A DNA stretch of 21,166 nt from Streptomyces regalis. GTDB lineage: Bacteria; Actinomycetota; Actinomycetes; Streptomycetales; Streptomycetaceae. Made by a program: the position numbers and the translations under genes. Below, piece after piece: positions 1 through 5,861 of the stretch (the first letter of the stretch is position 1; each line of letters opens with the position of its first letter). Below the pieces are notes generated by a model that was given only the letters and a program-made list of their open reading frames with translations, was not told where the DNA came from and did not search any database. The stretch lies in the NCBI RefSeq assembly GCF_001509475.1, contig NZ_LLZG01000038.1, forward strand, positions 1 to 21,166. The letters are read 5' to 3'.

Positions 1-99
1 CAACCCGGCTGGTGCTGATGGCGCAAGACCTGGCGGGACGCTGTTCCGCCAGGCAGCCTGAGCCAGGAATCCCCCTCGTTTACGAGGGGGAGGATTCAA
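1..99 (+). mobile_element. Right end of an IS200/IS605-family (TnpB-type) insertion sequence
   Basis: The block from about 66 to 99 has the form AGGAATCCCC / loop / GGGGGAGGATTCAA, which I recognise as the typical right end of IS605/IS1341-like elements. The hairpin is CCCCCTCG (71-78), loop TTTA (79-82), CGAGGGGG (83-90). It can be extended by GAATC pairing with GATTC across an AG bulge. A second perfect stem, CCTGGCGG (29-36) with CCGCCAGG (46-53), lies just inside the element. Elements of this family have no terminal inverted repeats and make no target duplication; they end in subterminal hairpins, which fits. The outer boundary is placed at about 99-102, because the mannosidase homology on the minus strand stops there. 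The rest of the element lies left of the window, so whether a tnpA transposase is present is unknown. Confidence 0.7.
1..99 (+). ncRNA. Likely 3' scaffold of an omega RNA (reRNA) overlapping the end of tnpB
   Basis: In IS200/IS605 elements the guide RNA of TnpB is encoded by the 3' end of tnpB plus the right end, and the guide is the flanking host DNA just past the element. Here two stem-loops (29-53 and 71-90) lie in the right place and orientation. The guide would start at about 100, reading ATTGCCCGGAATGCC, which is the antisense strand of the interrupted mannosidase gene. This is inferred from element architecture; expression cannot be seen in the sequence. Confidence 0.3.
2..61 (+). CDS. 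Possible C-terminal tail of TnpB (partial, 19 codons)
   Basis: One frame entering from the left edge runs from base 2 to a TGA at 59-61 and encodes NPAGADGARPGGTLFRQAA. In this family the tnpB stop lies a few bases before the right-end hairpin, and this stop is about 10 nt before it. The variable C-terminal tails of TnpB carry no diagnostic motif, so the call rests only on position. The neighbouring frame (from base 3) stays open through the hairpin and is the main alternative. TnpB is an RNA-guided nuclease related to Cas12. Confidence 0.35.
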   Translation, partial: NPAGADGARPGGTLFRQAA

Positions 100-354
100 A
101 TTGCCCGGAATGCCACTGCTGTAGCCGCCGTCGACGCCCGAGGCGCGCTTGCCGCCGTCCGGTGCGGTGTCGACGGTGTTGAGCCAGTCGGGTGCCGGAT
201 CGTCCGCCTCGAAGGAGGACACGAAACTCCGGTCGGCCGCCGCGAGAGCGGCGGGCAGAGCGACCGCCGCGCCCTGCGAGCCCACGGCCAAAGAAAAGGC
301 GGTCGCCGACACGACCGCCGTACCCCATCTGTGCCGAGCTCTCTGCTGCTTCAA
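100..354 (-). pseudogene. GH92-type secreted alpha-mannosidase, 5' fragment cut by the insertion sequence
   Basis: On the minus strand a TTG start at 352-354 follows a strong ribosome site (AGGGAGGG, 7-8 nt upstream). It begins MKQQRARHRWGTAVVSATAF, a signal peptide with basic n-region and Ala/Val-rich h-region. The mature part contains FVSSFEADDPAPDWLNTVDT and ASGVDGGYSSGIPGN. I recognise these as the conserved N-terminus of Streptomyces GH92 alpha-mannosidases, just before the carbohydrate-binding and catalytic domains. In intact relatives GIPGN continues with a VTDHV-like stretch; here it runs into insertion-sequence DNA. The frame stays open to the left edge but encodes only element sequence (NPPPRKRGG). 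About 85 of the roughly 1,000 or more codons expected remain. The rest of the gene may lie beyond the element outside the window. The protein would have trimmed mannosides from glycans outside the cell. Confidence 0.75.
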
Positions 355-376
355 CGGGTACCCTCCCTGCGCACGG

Positions 377-388
377 GACAACGTTGTC
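377..388. promoter_or_regulatory. Perfect 12-bp palindrome GACAACGTTGTC, probable operator of the mannosidase gene
   Basis: GACAACGTTGTC is fully self-complementary. It lies 23 bp upstream of the TTG start of the mannosidase fragment and a few bases beyond its ribosome site. A/T-flanked even-centred palindromes with a central CG are typical operators of LacI-family sugar regulators. A half-like copy (TTGACAA on the minus strand) occurs at 432-438. Which regulator binds cannot be told from sequence. Confidence 0.5.
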
Positions 389-408
389 AACTTCGCTGCG
401 CAAGGATC

Positions 409-438
409 AGTTGTGGCTCAAGTGCCAAGTATTGTCAA
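409..438 (-). promoter_or_regulatory. Candidate promoter of the mannosidase gene
   Basis: On the minus strand a perfect -35 box TTGACA (438-433) is followed after 18 bp by ACAACT (414-409), a weak -10 box. Transcription would start near 402 and pass through the 12-bp palindrome at 377-388, a position suited to repression by roadblock or occlusion. The -10 match is poor, so confidence is limited. Confidence 0.35.
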
Positions 439-561
439 GGGTGTTGGCTGTGGCATTCGGGGCCTATGTCGCGGATTCTTCCGGCAAGCCGCCCACAGGG
501 CGCTCATATTTCCGTGAGGTCTCAACTCGGAAAAGACCCTTGGCCAACCTTGCGTTCGATC

Positions 562-591
562 TTGCTCCGCTGGCGGGAAGTGGACTATACC
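562..591 (+). promoter_or_regulatory. Candidate promoter of ngcE
   Basis: TTGCTC (562-567) and TATACC (586-591) are separated by 18 bp, a fair housekeeping-type promoter. The -10 box lies inside the DasR-like site at 579-594, so binding there would block it. It would give a leader of about 350 nt before ngcE. A closer, second start cannot be excluded. Confidence 0.35.
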
Positions 592-594
592 TGT
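579..594. promoter_or_regulatory. DasR-like response element (dre) upstream of ngcE
   Basis: AGTGGACTATACCTGT matches the dre consensus ASTGGTCTAGACCAST at 12 of 16 positions, by my own alignment. DasR is the GntR-family global regulator of N-acetylglucosamine and chitin use in Streptomyces, which fits the downstream importer. The right half is the weaker one. A chitinase-type repeat (TGGTCnnGACCT) recognised by another regulator is the alternative. Confidence 0.45.
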
Positions 595-836
595 CGGCAC
601 TTCACATGATTCCGCACTTCCTGCACGACCCAGCTCGACCCGATCGCGGTGCCGGGGAGGATCCGGTTCACCGCCTGAGTCCTGGAGAAGGCGAGGACTT
701 GAGCGTGACTCCGCCCACGCATGATGCGGTTGGGGAGTGGTTCGCCACGCCGCCGGAGAACCGGCGAGCCTTCCTGGTCTCAACTATGCGGCGAATAAAT
801 GTGCATCGCCTGCATGTCAAGCCTGTGGTCCCTGAA

Positions 837-858
837 ACTTCACGCGCACATGTGAAGT
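837..858. promoter_or_regulatory. Inverted repeat ACTTCAC-N8-GTGAAGT upstream of ngcE
   Basis: The two 7-bp arms (837-843 and 852-858) are perfectly complementary and separated by GCGCACAT. The site is about 90 bp before the ngcE start. A further single arm CACTTCACAT lies at 599-608, right behind the DasR-like site. It could be a regulator site or a weak hairpin in the leader; no known regulator is recognised. Confidence 0.4.
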
Positions 859-945
859 GGCCGTCCCGGCTCCGCACCGGGCAGCTGCCAGGGGCCTTCG
901 ATTCCTCCACTGGCTGAAGCCGGTAGTCCCCTCGAAGGAGTTCTG

Positions 946-2415
946 ATGGGATCCACTCACACCGAGAGCAATGGCGCCGGCGACCACCGCGTGGCAGGTG
1001 TCGGCCGCCGCGATCTGATCAAAAGGTCGGCCGCGCTCGGCTTGATCTCCGTGCCGACGATGAGCTTCCTGTCCGCATGCGCCAGCAGCGGGGGAGGCGG
1101 TAACGGTGACAAGGCCAAGGAAGGCAAGAAGACCGCGAAGAACCCGCTCGGCGTCAATGACACCGCGCAGATGGAGTTCGTGCTCTTCGACGGCGGCTTC
1201 GGCAAGGAGTACGCCGAGGACGCCGTGAAGATCTACGAGCAGAACTTCCCCAAGGCGGACGTCAAGTTCTCCGCCACCCAGAAGATCCAGTCCACGCTCC
1301 AGCCCCGCTTCAACCAGGGCACCCCGCCGGACCTCATCGACAACTCGGGTGCCGAGCAGATGGACATGGGCGTCCTCGTTGGCAAGGAGCAGCTCGCCGA
1401 CCTCACGCCACTGCTGGACGCCCCGTCGTACGACGACCCGAACAAGAAGGTCCGCGACACGCTGCGCCCGGGCATCGTGGAGATGGGCCAGTTCGACGGT
1501 GACCCGGTTTGGATCATGTACTACGCCTACACGGTGTACGGCGTCTGGTACTCGCAGAAGGCCCTGGACTCGCTCGACGAGCAGTACCCCGAGACCTGGG
1601 ACCAGATGCTCGCGGTCTGCGAGAAGGCCAAGAAGAAGGGCATGGCGGGCTGGACGTACGCGGGCAAGTACCCGTACTACCTCCCCTTCTCGCTCTACCC
1701 GATGATCGGCAAGGTCGGCGGCGTCGAGGTGCTCGACTCCATCGACAACCTGGAGCCGAACGCCTGGAAGCACCCGGCGGTCAAGGCGTGCTTCGACGCC
1801 TACTACGAGCTCTACAAGAAGGGCTACGTCCTCAAGGGCACCCCGGGTCTGGACCACATCCAGTCGCAGACCGCGTGGGCCCAGGGCAAGGCTCTGTTCA
1901 TCCCGAACGGCTCCTGGGTGGAGAACGAGTCGGCGAAGGTCATCCCGGAGGACTTCGACCTCGCCGTCTCCGCGCCCACCGGCATCGACAGCTCCGACAA
2001 GCTGCCCTTCGGCACGATCTGGGCCTCCGGCGGCGAGCCGTTCATCGTCCCCGCCAAGGCGAAGAACACCGCGGGCGGCATGGAGCAGCTGCGCATCATG
2101 CTGAGCGAGGCCAGCTCCAAGAACTTCACCAGCAAGGTCAAGTCGCTGACCGCGTACAACGGCGGTACCGACGGCATCACCCTCACCCCGGGTCTCAAGT
2201 CCGGTGTGGCCGCGCTCGACAAGGCCGGCCAGAACGTGGTGAATCCGCGTCTCCAGGACTGGTACGTGCAGTTGCAGAAGGAGAAGATCGGTGTGTCCTG
2301 TCTCGGCGAGATGATGGCCGGCCGCCTCACCCCGGCCGAGACCATCAAGAAGATCCAGGCCTTCGCCGACGAGGCCGCCAAGGACACGTCGATCAAGCAC
2401 TACAAGCACCAGTAG
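946..2415 (+). CDS. ngcE: NgcE, N-acetylglucosamine/N,N'-diacetylchitobiose-binding lipoprotein of an ABC importer
   Basis: This 489-residue extracellular solute-binding protein of family 1 captures GlcNAc and chitobiose released from chitin and hands them to the NgcF/NgcG permeases. The N-terminus has a twin-arginine motif (GRRDLIKRS, residues 20-28), a hydrophobic stretch and a lipobox LSAC with the lipidated Cys at 45, so export as a Tat lipoprotein is predicted. A Gly/Lys-rich linker follows. Segments such as IQSTLQPRFNQGTPPD, NSGAEQMDMG, WTYAGKYPYYLPFSLYP and PNGSWVENES match the NgcE family as I remember it (chitin_NgcE type). The ATG start at 946 has GAAGGAG 5 nt upstream. It is first in an operon with ngcF and ngcG, and a DasR-like site lies upstream. 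The closely related chitobiose-specific DasA is a less likely identity given these motifs. Confidence 0.92.
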   Translation: MGSTHTESNGAGDHRVAGVGRRDLIKRSAALGLISVPTMSFLSACASSGGGGNGDKAKEGKKTAKNPLGVNDTAQMEFVLFDGGFGKEYAEDAVKIYEQNFPKADVKFSATQKIQSTLQPRFNQGTPPDLIDNSGAEQMDMGVLVGKEQLADLTPLLDAPSYDDPNKKVRDTLRPGIVEMGQFDGDPVWIMYYAYTVYGVWYSQKALDSLDEQYPETWDQMLAVCEKAKKKGMAGWTYAGKYPYYLPFSLYPMIGKVGGVEVLDSIDNLEPNAWKHPAVKACFDAYYELYKKGYVLKGTPGLDHIQSQTAWAQGKALFIPNGSWVENESAKVIPEDFDLAVSAPTGIDSSDKLPFGTIWASGGEPFIVPAKAKNTAGGMEQLRIMLSEASSKNFTSKVKSLTAYNGGTDGITLTPGLKSGVAALDKAGQNVVNPRLQDWYVQLQKEKIGVSCLGEMMAGRLTPAETIKKIQAFADEAAKDTSIKHYKHQ

Positions 2416-2474
2416 GTCCCGTGCGGATCCGTCACCAGCGGCTGCACCCGCGCGCAGATCGGGGTCGATAGCAC

Positions 2475-3401
2475 ATGCAGCACGGCAAGTACCGGTTCAT
2501 CGTGGGGTTCCTCGCGGCGCCCCTGGGGCTGTACGCGCTCTTTGTCGTCTGGCCGTTCATCCAGTCCATCTACTACTCGTTCACGGACTGGACCGGTCTG
2601 AGCCCCGAGTTCAAGATGGTCGGCTTCGACAATTACGAGAGGATGCTCGACGACGACATCTTCTGGAAGTCGTTGCAGCACAGCCTGTTTTTCGCGTTGC
2701 TGCTGCCGCTGGTGACGATCGGTTTCGCGCTGTTCCTCGCCTTTATGATCAATGTGGGCGGACGGCGCAGAAAGGGCGGCCCGGCGATCACCGGTGTCCG
2801 CGGGTCCTCGTTCTACAAGATCGTCTATTTCTTCCCGCAGGTGCTGTCGATCGCCATCGTCGCGCTGCTGTTCGCGTTCGCGTACAACCCGGACAGCGGT
2901 GCGATCAACTCGATCCTGCGCGGGATCGGACTGGACAGCGTCCAGCCGCTCTGGCTGGGCGACCCGAACCTCGCCCTGTGGGCCGTGATGGCGGTGATCG
3001 TCTGGTCCACGGTCGGCTTCTTCGTGGTCCTGTTCTCCGCCGGTATGGCCTCCATTCCGGCCGATCTGTACGAGGCCGCGCTGCTCGACGGCGCCGGCCG
3101 CGCCACCACGTTCTTCCGGATCACCCTGCCGCTGCTGTGGGACACCGTGCAGTCCGGCTGGGTCTACATGGGCATCCTCGCCCTCGGCGCCGAGTCCTTC
3201 GCGGTCGTACACATCATGACGACCGGGCCCGGCGGCCCCGACTACTCGACCACGGTCATGGTCCTGTACGTGTACCAGAAAGCGTTCCGTGACGGGCAGG
3301 CCGCCTATGCCACCACGATCGGTGTGGCCCTGCTCATCGTCACGCTGGCCTTCGCCGCGGTAGTGATGCGGTTGGGGCGGCGCGAGCGGCTGGAGTTCTG
3401 A
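2475..3401 (+). CDS. ngcF: NgcF, permease subunit of the GlcNAc/chitobiose ABC importer
   Basis: This 308-residue inner-membrane protein belongs to the MalF-type binding-protein-dependent permeases. It has about six hydrophobic segments, starting with FIVGFLAAPLGLYALFVVWP, and a conserved FTDWTGLSPEFKMVGFDNY stretch after the first one. The cytoplasmic EAA loop, EAALLDGAGRATTFFRITLP at about residues 199-218, contacts the ATPase. The gene starts 59 nt after ngcE and ends 3 nt before ngcG. The ribosome site is modest (GGGG about 10 nt before the ATG). No ATPase gene is next to it. In Streptomyces several such sugar importers share the ATPase MsiK, encoded elsewhere, which is the expected partner. 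Confidence 0.92.
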   Translation: MQHGKYRFIVGFLAAPLGLYALFVVWPFIQSIYYSFTDWTGLSPEFKMVGFDNYERMLDDDIFWKSLQHSLFFALLLPLVTIGFALFLAFMINVGGRRRKGGPAITGVRGSSFYKIVYFFPQVLSIAIVALLFAFAYNPDSGAINSILRGIGLDSVQPLWLGDPNLALWAVMAVIVWSTVGFFVVLFSAGMASIPADLYEAALLDGAGRATTFFRITLPLLWDTVQSGWVYMGILALGAESFAVVHIMTTGPGGPDYSTTVMVLYVYQKAFRDGQAAYATTIGVALLIVTLAFAAVVMRLGRRERLEF

Positions 3402-3404
3402 GAG

Positions 3405-4328
3405 ATGAAGACGACCGAGACCACCGCTCCCGTACCGGCCGAGTCCGGTATGCCCGTCACCAAGATCGACGCACCGGCCAAAGGGCCGGGCAGGGAGAAG
3501 AAAGAGGGCACCGCCCTCAATGTCTTCTCGCACGGCATTCTCATCGTCTGGGCGTTCATGGTCGTCATGCCGCTGCTCTGGGCGGTGATGACGTCCTTCA
3601 AGGACGACGCCTCCATCTTCGGCTCGCCCTGGTCACTGCCCGACAAACTGCACTTCTCGAACTGGTCGCGGGCGTGGACCCAGGCCAATATGAGCGACTA
3701 CTTCCTCAACACCCTTCTGGTGGTGGGGGGTTCGCTGATCGGCACACTGGTGCTCGGTTCGATGGCGGCGTACGTGCTCGCCCGTTTCGACTTTCCGGGC
3801 AACCGCTTCATCTACTTCCTGTTCATCGGCGGCATGAGCTTCCCGATCATGCTCGCGCTGGTCCCGCTGTTCTACGTCGTGAACAACATGGGCCTGCTGA
3901 ACACGATCCACGGCCTGATCCTGGTCTACATCGCGTATTCGCTGCCGTTCACGGTGTTCTTCCTGACGGCGTTCTTCCGTACGCTGCCGACCTCGGTGGC
4001 CGAGGCGGCCTTCGTCGACGGCGCCTCCCACTCCCGCACGTTCTTCCAGATCATGCTGCCGATGGCCAAGCCGGGCTTGATCAGCGTCGGCATCTTCAAC
4101 TTCCTGGGCCAGTGGAACCAGTACATGCTGCCCACGGTCCTCAACACCGACCCGGACAAGAAGGTCCTCACCCAGGGCCTGGTGCAGCTGGCCGTCAGTC
4201 AGGGCTACAAGGGTGACTGGTCCGGCCTCTTCGCCGGCCTGGTGATGGCGATGCTGCCGGTGCTGGCGGCCTACATCGTCTTCCAGCGCCAGGTGGTGGC
4301 AGGTCTGACGGCCGGCGCGCTGAAGTAA
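3405..4328 (+). CDS. ngcG: NgcG, second permease subunit of the GlcNAc/chitobiose ABC importer
   Basis: This 307-residue MalG-type permease pairs with NgcF to form the membrane channel. After a ~40-residue hydrophilic N-terminus there are about six membrane segments. The EAA loop reads EAAFVDGASHSRTFFQIMLP, and the C-terminal end VFQRQVVAGLTAGALK is typical of the family. The ATG lies 3 nt after the ngcF stop, with GGAG overlapping the ngcF end, so translation is probably coupled. A strong hairpin 46 nt after the stop closes the operon. Confidence 0.93.
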   Translation: MKTTETTAPVPAESGMPVTKIDAPAKGPGREKKEGTALNVFSHGILIVWAFMVVMPLLWAVMTSFKDDASIFGSPWSLPDKLHFSNWSRAWTQANMSDYFLNTLLVVGGSLIGTLVLGSMAAYVLARFDFPGNRFIYFLFIGGMSFPIMLALVPLFYVVNNMGLLNTIHGLILVYIAYSLPFTVFFLTAFFRTLPTSVAEAAFVDGASHSRTFFQIMLPMAKPGLISVGIFNFLGQWNQYMLPTVLNTDPDKKVLTQGLVQLAVSQGYKGDWSGLFAGLVMAMLPVLAAYIVFQRQVVAGLTAGALK

Positions 4329-4374
4329 ACGCTCTCTGTTGGCCCCACCGTAAGCGCCACGTCACCCCACGTCA

Positions 4375-4409
4375 CACGTGAGCCGCCCCACATCGGGGCG
4401 GCTCACGTG
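4375..4409 (+). terminator. Hairpin terminator after ngcEFG
   Basis: A perfect 15-bp stem (4375-4389 with 4395-4409) surrounds a 5-nt loop ACATC. There is no T-tract, as is common for actinobacterial terminators. It lies between ngcG and the regulator gene. Confidence 0.8.
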
Positions 4410-4473
4410 CGCGCGTGCACACTCCCGGATCCGGTTCAACCTCTTGACGGGAGGCAACCCGAACGGCTCAGCT

Positions 4474-4479
4474 TAGAGT
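4474..4479 (+). promoter_or_regulatory. Candidate -10 box of the ROK regulator gene
   Basis: TAGAGT at 4474-4479 fits the TANNNT -10 consensus and would start transcription near 4486, giving a ~50-nt leader to the GTG at 4538. A TTGACG at 4444-4449 is 24 bp upstream, too far for a standard -35 box, so the -35 region is unclear. Confidence 0.4.
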
Positions 4480-4537
4480 TCACTAGTTGGACACGGACGG
4501 GGCCTCGTCGAAGCGGTCCCGCGCGCAGGAGGTCGTC

Positions 4538-5737
4538 GTGGAGACTCCGGGGTCGCAGTCGTCGCTGCACCGAGCCAACCTGGAGCGGGTGGTCCGGGCC
4601 GTCCGGCTGGCCGGATCGCTCACCCAGGCGGAGATCGCGAGGACGACGGGTCTGTCCGCGGCGACGGTCTCCAACATCGTCCGGGAGCTCAAGGACGGCG
4701 GAACGGTCGAGGTCACGCCCACTTCGGCGGGTGGCCGCCGGGCCCGCAGCGTCTCCCTGAGCGGAGATGCCGGGATCGTCATAGGGGTCGACTTCGGCCA
4801 TACGCATTTGCGCGTCGCGGTCGGGAACCTCGCCCACCAGGTGCTGGCCGAGGAGTCCGAACCGCTGGACGTGGACGCCTCCTCGACCCAGGGCTTCGAC
4901 CGGGCGGAAGAGCTGGTCAACCGGCTGATCGCGGCGACCGGCGTCGACCGCTCCAAGATCGCCGGGGTCGGCCTCGGCGTGCCCGGCCCGATCGACGTCG
5001 AGTCCGGCACCCTCGGCTCGACCGCCATCCTGCCCGGCTGGACCGGCACCAAGCCCGCCGAGGAGCTGCGCGGCCGGCTCGGCGTGCCGGTGCACGTGGA
5101 CAACGACGCCAACCTGGGCGCCCTGGGCGAGCTGGTCTGGGGCAGCGGGCGGGGTGTGCGGGACCTGGCGTACATCAAGGTCGCCAGCGGTGTCGGCTCC
5201 GGTCTGGTCATCAACGGCAAGATCTACCGGGGCCCGGGTGGCACGGCGGGAGAAATCGGTCATATTACCCTTGATGAATCCGGCCCGGTCTGCCGTTGTG
5301 GAAACCGGGGCTGCCTGGAGACCTTCGCGGCCGCGCGCTATGTGCTTCCGCTGCTCCAGTCCAGTCATGGCACCGATCTGACCATGGAGGGCGTCGTACG
5401 GCTGGCCAGGGACGGAGACCCGGGCTGTCGTCGGGTGATCGCCGACGTCGGCCGCCACATCGGCAGCGGGGTCGCCAATCTCTGCAATCTCCTGAACCCG
5501 AGCCGCGTGGTCCTGGGCGGTGATCTCGCCGAGGCCGGTGAGCTGGTGCTCGGGCCGATCCGGGAGTCCGTCGGCCGCTACGCCATTCCCAGCGCGGCGC
5601 GCCAACTGTCCGTTCTCCCCGGGGCACTTGGCGGTCGTGCGGAGGTGCTCGGAGCGCTGGCGCTCGCACTCAGCGAGATGGGCGATTCAACCCTTTTGGA
5701 CAGCACCCTGCATGCGGCCACGCCTGCCTTCACTTAG
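4538..5737 (+). CDS. rok7B7: ROK-family transcriptional regulator, Rok7B7 type
   Basis: This 399-residue ROK regulator is known in S. coelicolor (SCO6008) to control the adjacent xylose importer and to affect carbon catabolite repression and antibiotic production. The N-terminal winged helix-turn-helix contains LTQAEIARTTGLSAATVSNI (residues 28-47). The sugar-kinase-like domain follows, with GVDFGHTHLRV (83-93), the DNDANLGALGE motif (188-198) and the ROK zinc motif GHITL...CRCGNRGCLE (His242, Cys252, Cys254, Cys259). I chose GTG 4538 because AGGAGG lies 5 nt upstream. A TTG at 4487 extends the frame by 17 residues but has no ribosome site and falls on the predicted transcription start. Its place between ngc and xyl operons suggests it senses sugar status for one or both. 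I see no terminator between it and xylF. Confidence 0.9.
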   Translation: METPGSQSSLHRANLERVVRAVRLAGSLTQAEIARTTGLSAATVSNIVRELKDGGTVEVTPTSAGGRRARSVSLSGDAGIVIGVDFGHTHLRVAVGNLAHQVLAEESEPLDVDASSTQGFDRAEELVNRLIAATGVDRSKIAGVGLGVPGPIDVESGTLGSTAILPGWTGTKPAEELRGRLGVPVHVDNDANLGALGELVWGSGRGVRDLAYIKVASGVGSGLVINGKIYRGPGGTAGEIGHITLDESGPVCRCGNRGCLETFAAARYVLPLLQSSHGTDLTMEGVVRLARDGDPGCRRVIADVGRHIGSGVANLCNLLNPSRVVLGGDLAEAGELVLGPIRESVGRYAIPSAARQLSVLPGALGGRAEVLGALALALSEMGDSTLLDSTLHAATPAFT

Positions 5738-5779
5738 AGAACGGATGGCGCCGTTGCCAACCCGTTAAGGATTTACTTC

Positions 5780-5838
5780 TTGACGTCGCACGTGTGGCCG
5801 AGTTGACTTCCAGCCACCTCGGCCGCAGCGTTGCGGCC
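5780..5838 (+). promoter_or_regulatory. Candidate xylF promoter and leader hairpins
   Basis: TTGACG (5780-5785) and TTGACT (5803-5808) with a 17-bp spacer form a possible promoter. Two inverted repeats overlap behind it: GGCCGAG (5796-5802) with CTCGGCC (5818-5824), and GGCCGCA (5821-5827) with TGCGGCC (5832-5838), the latter with loop GCGT. They share 5821-5824 and so cannot form together. The second hairpin ends 6 nt before the GGGAGG ribosome site of xylF. The -10 box is weak. Confidence 0.4.
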
Positions 5839-5861
5839 CTGTCAGGGAGGCACCCCCAAAA

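Larger units (their letters stand above)
439..945. other. Divergent intergenic region of ~500 bp between the mannosidase fragment and ngcE
   Basis: No open frame here has convincing codon use or a ribosome site; the longer frames overlap one another and change strand. The region contains a candidate promoter and DasR-like site (562-594), a 10-bp direct repeat GGTCTCAACT (518-527 and 776-785), the inverted repeat at 837-858, and a 10-bp palindrome GGCAGCTGCC (880-889). The ngcE ribosome site GAAGGAG lies at 934-940. The leader of ngcE could be long if transcription starts near 598. Confidence 0.6.

Noticed and set aside
192..917. Plus-strand open frame of 241 codons spanning the mannosidase fragment and the intergenic region
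   Set aside because: It runs antisense through the GH92 start, then through promoter-like DNA. It has no ribosome site and no recognisable domain; composition is typical of a shadow frame.
817..2409. Minus-strand frame of 530 codons opposite ngcE
   Set aside because: Antisense shadow of a clear ngcE gene. Long opposite frames are common in high-GC DNA and the product shows no family features.
4444..4479. TTGACG/TAGAGT as a complete promoter for the ROK gene
   Set aside because: The spacer is 24 bp, too long for a standard promoter; only the -10 box was kept as a candidate.
4487..4537. TTG start of the ROK regulator
   Set aside because: No ribosome site; it coincides with the predicted transcription start, while GTG 4538 has AGGAGG at 5 nt.
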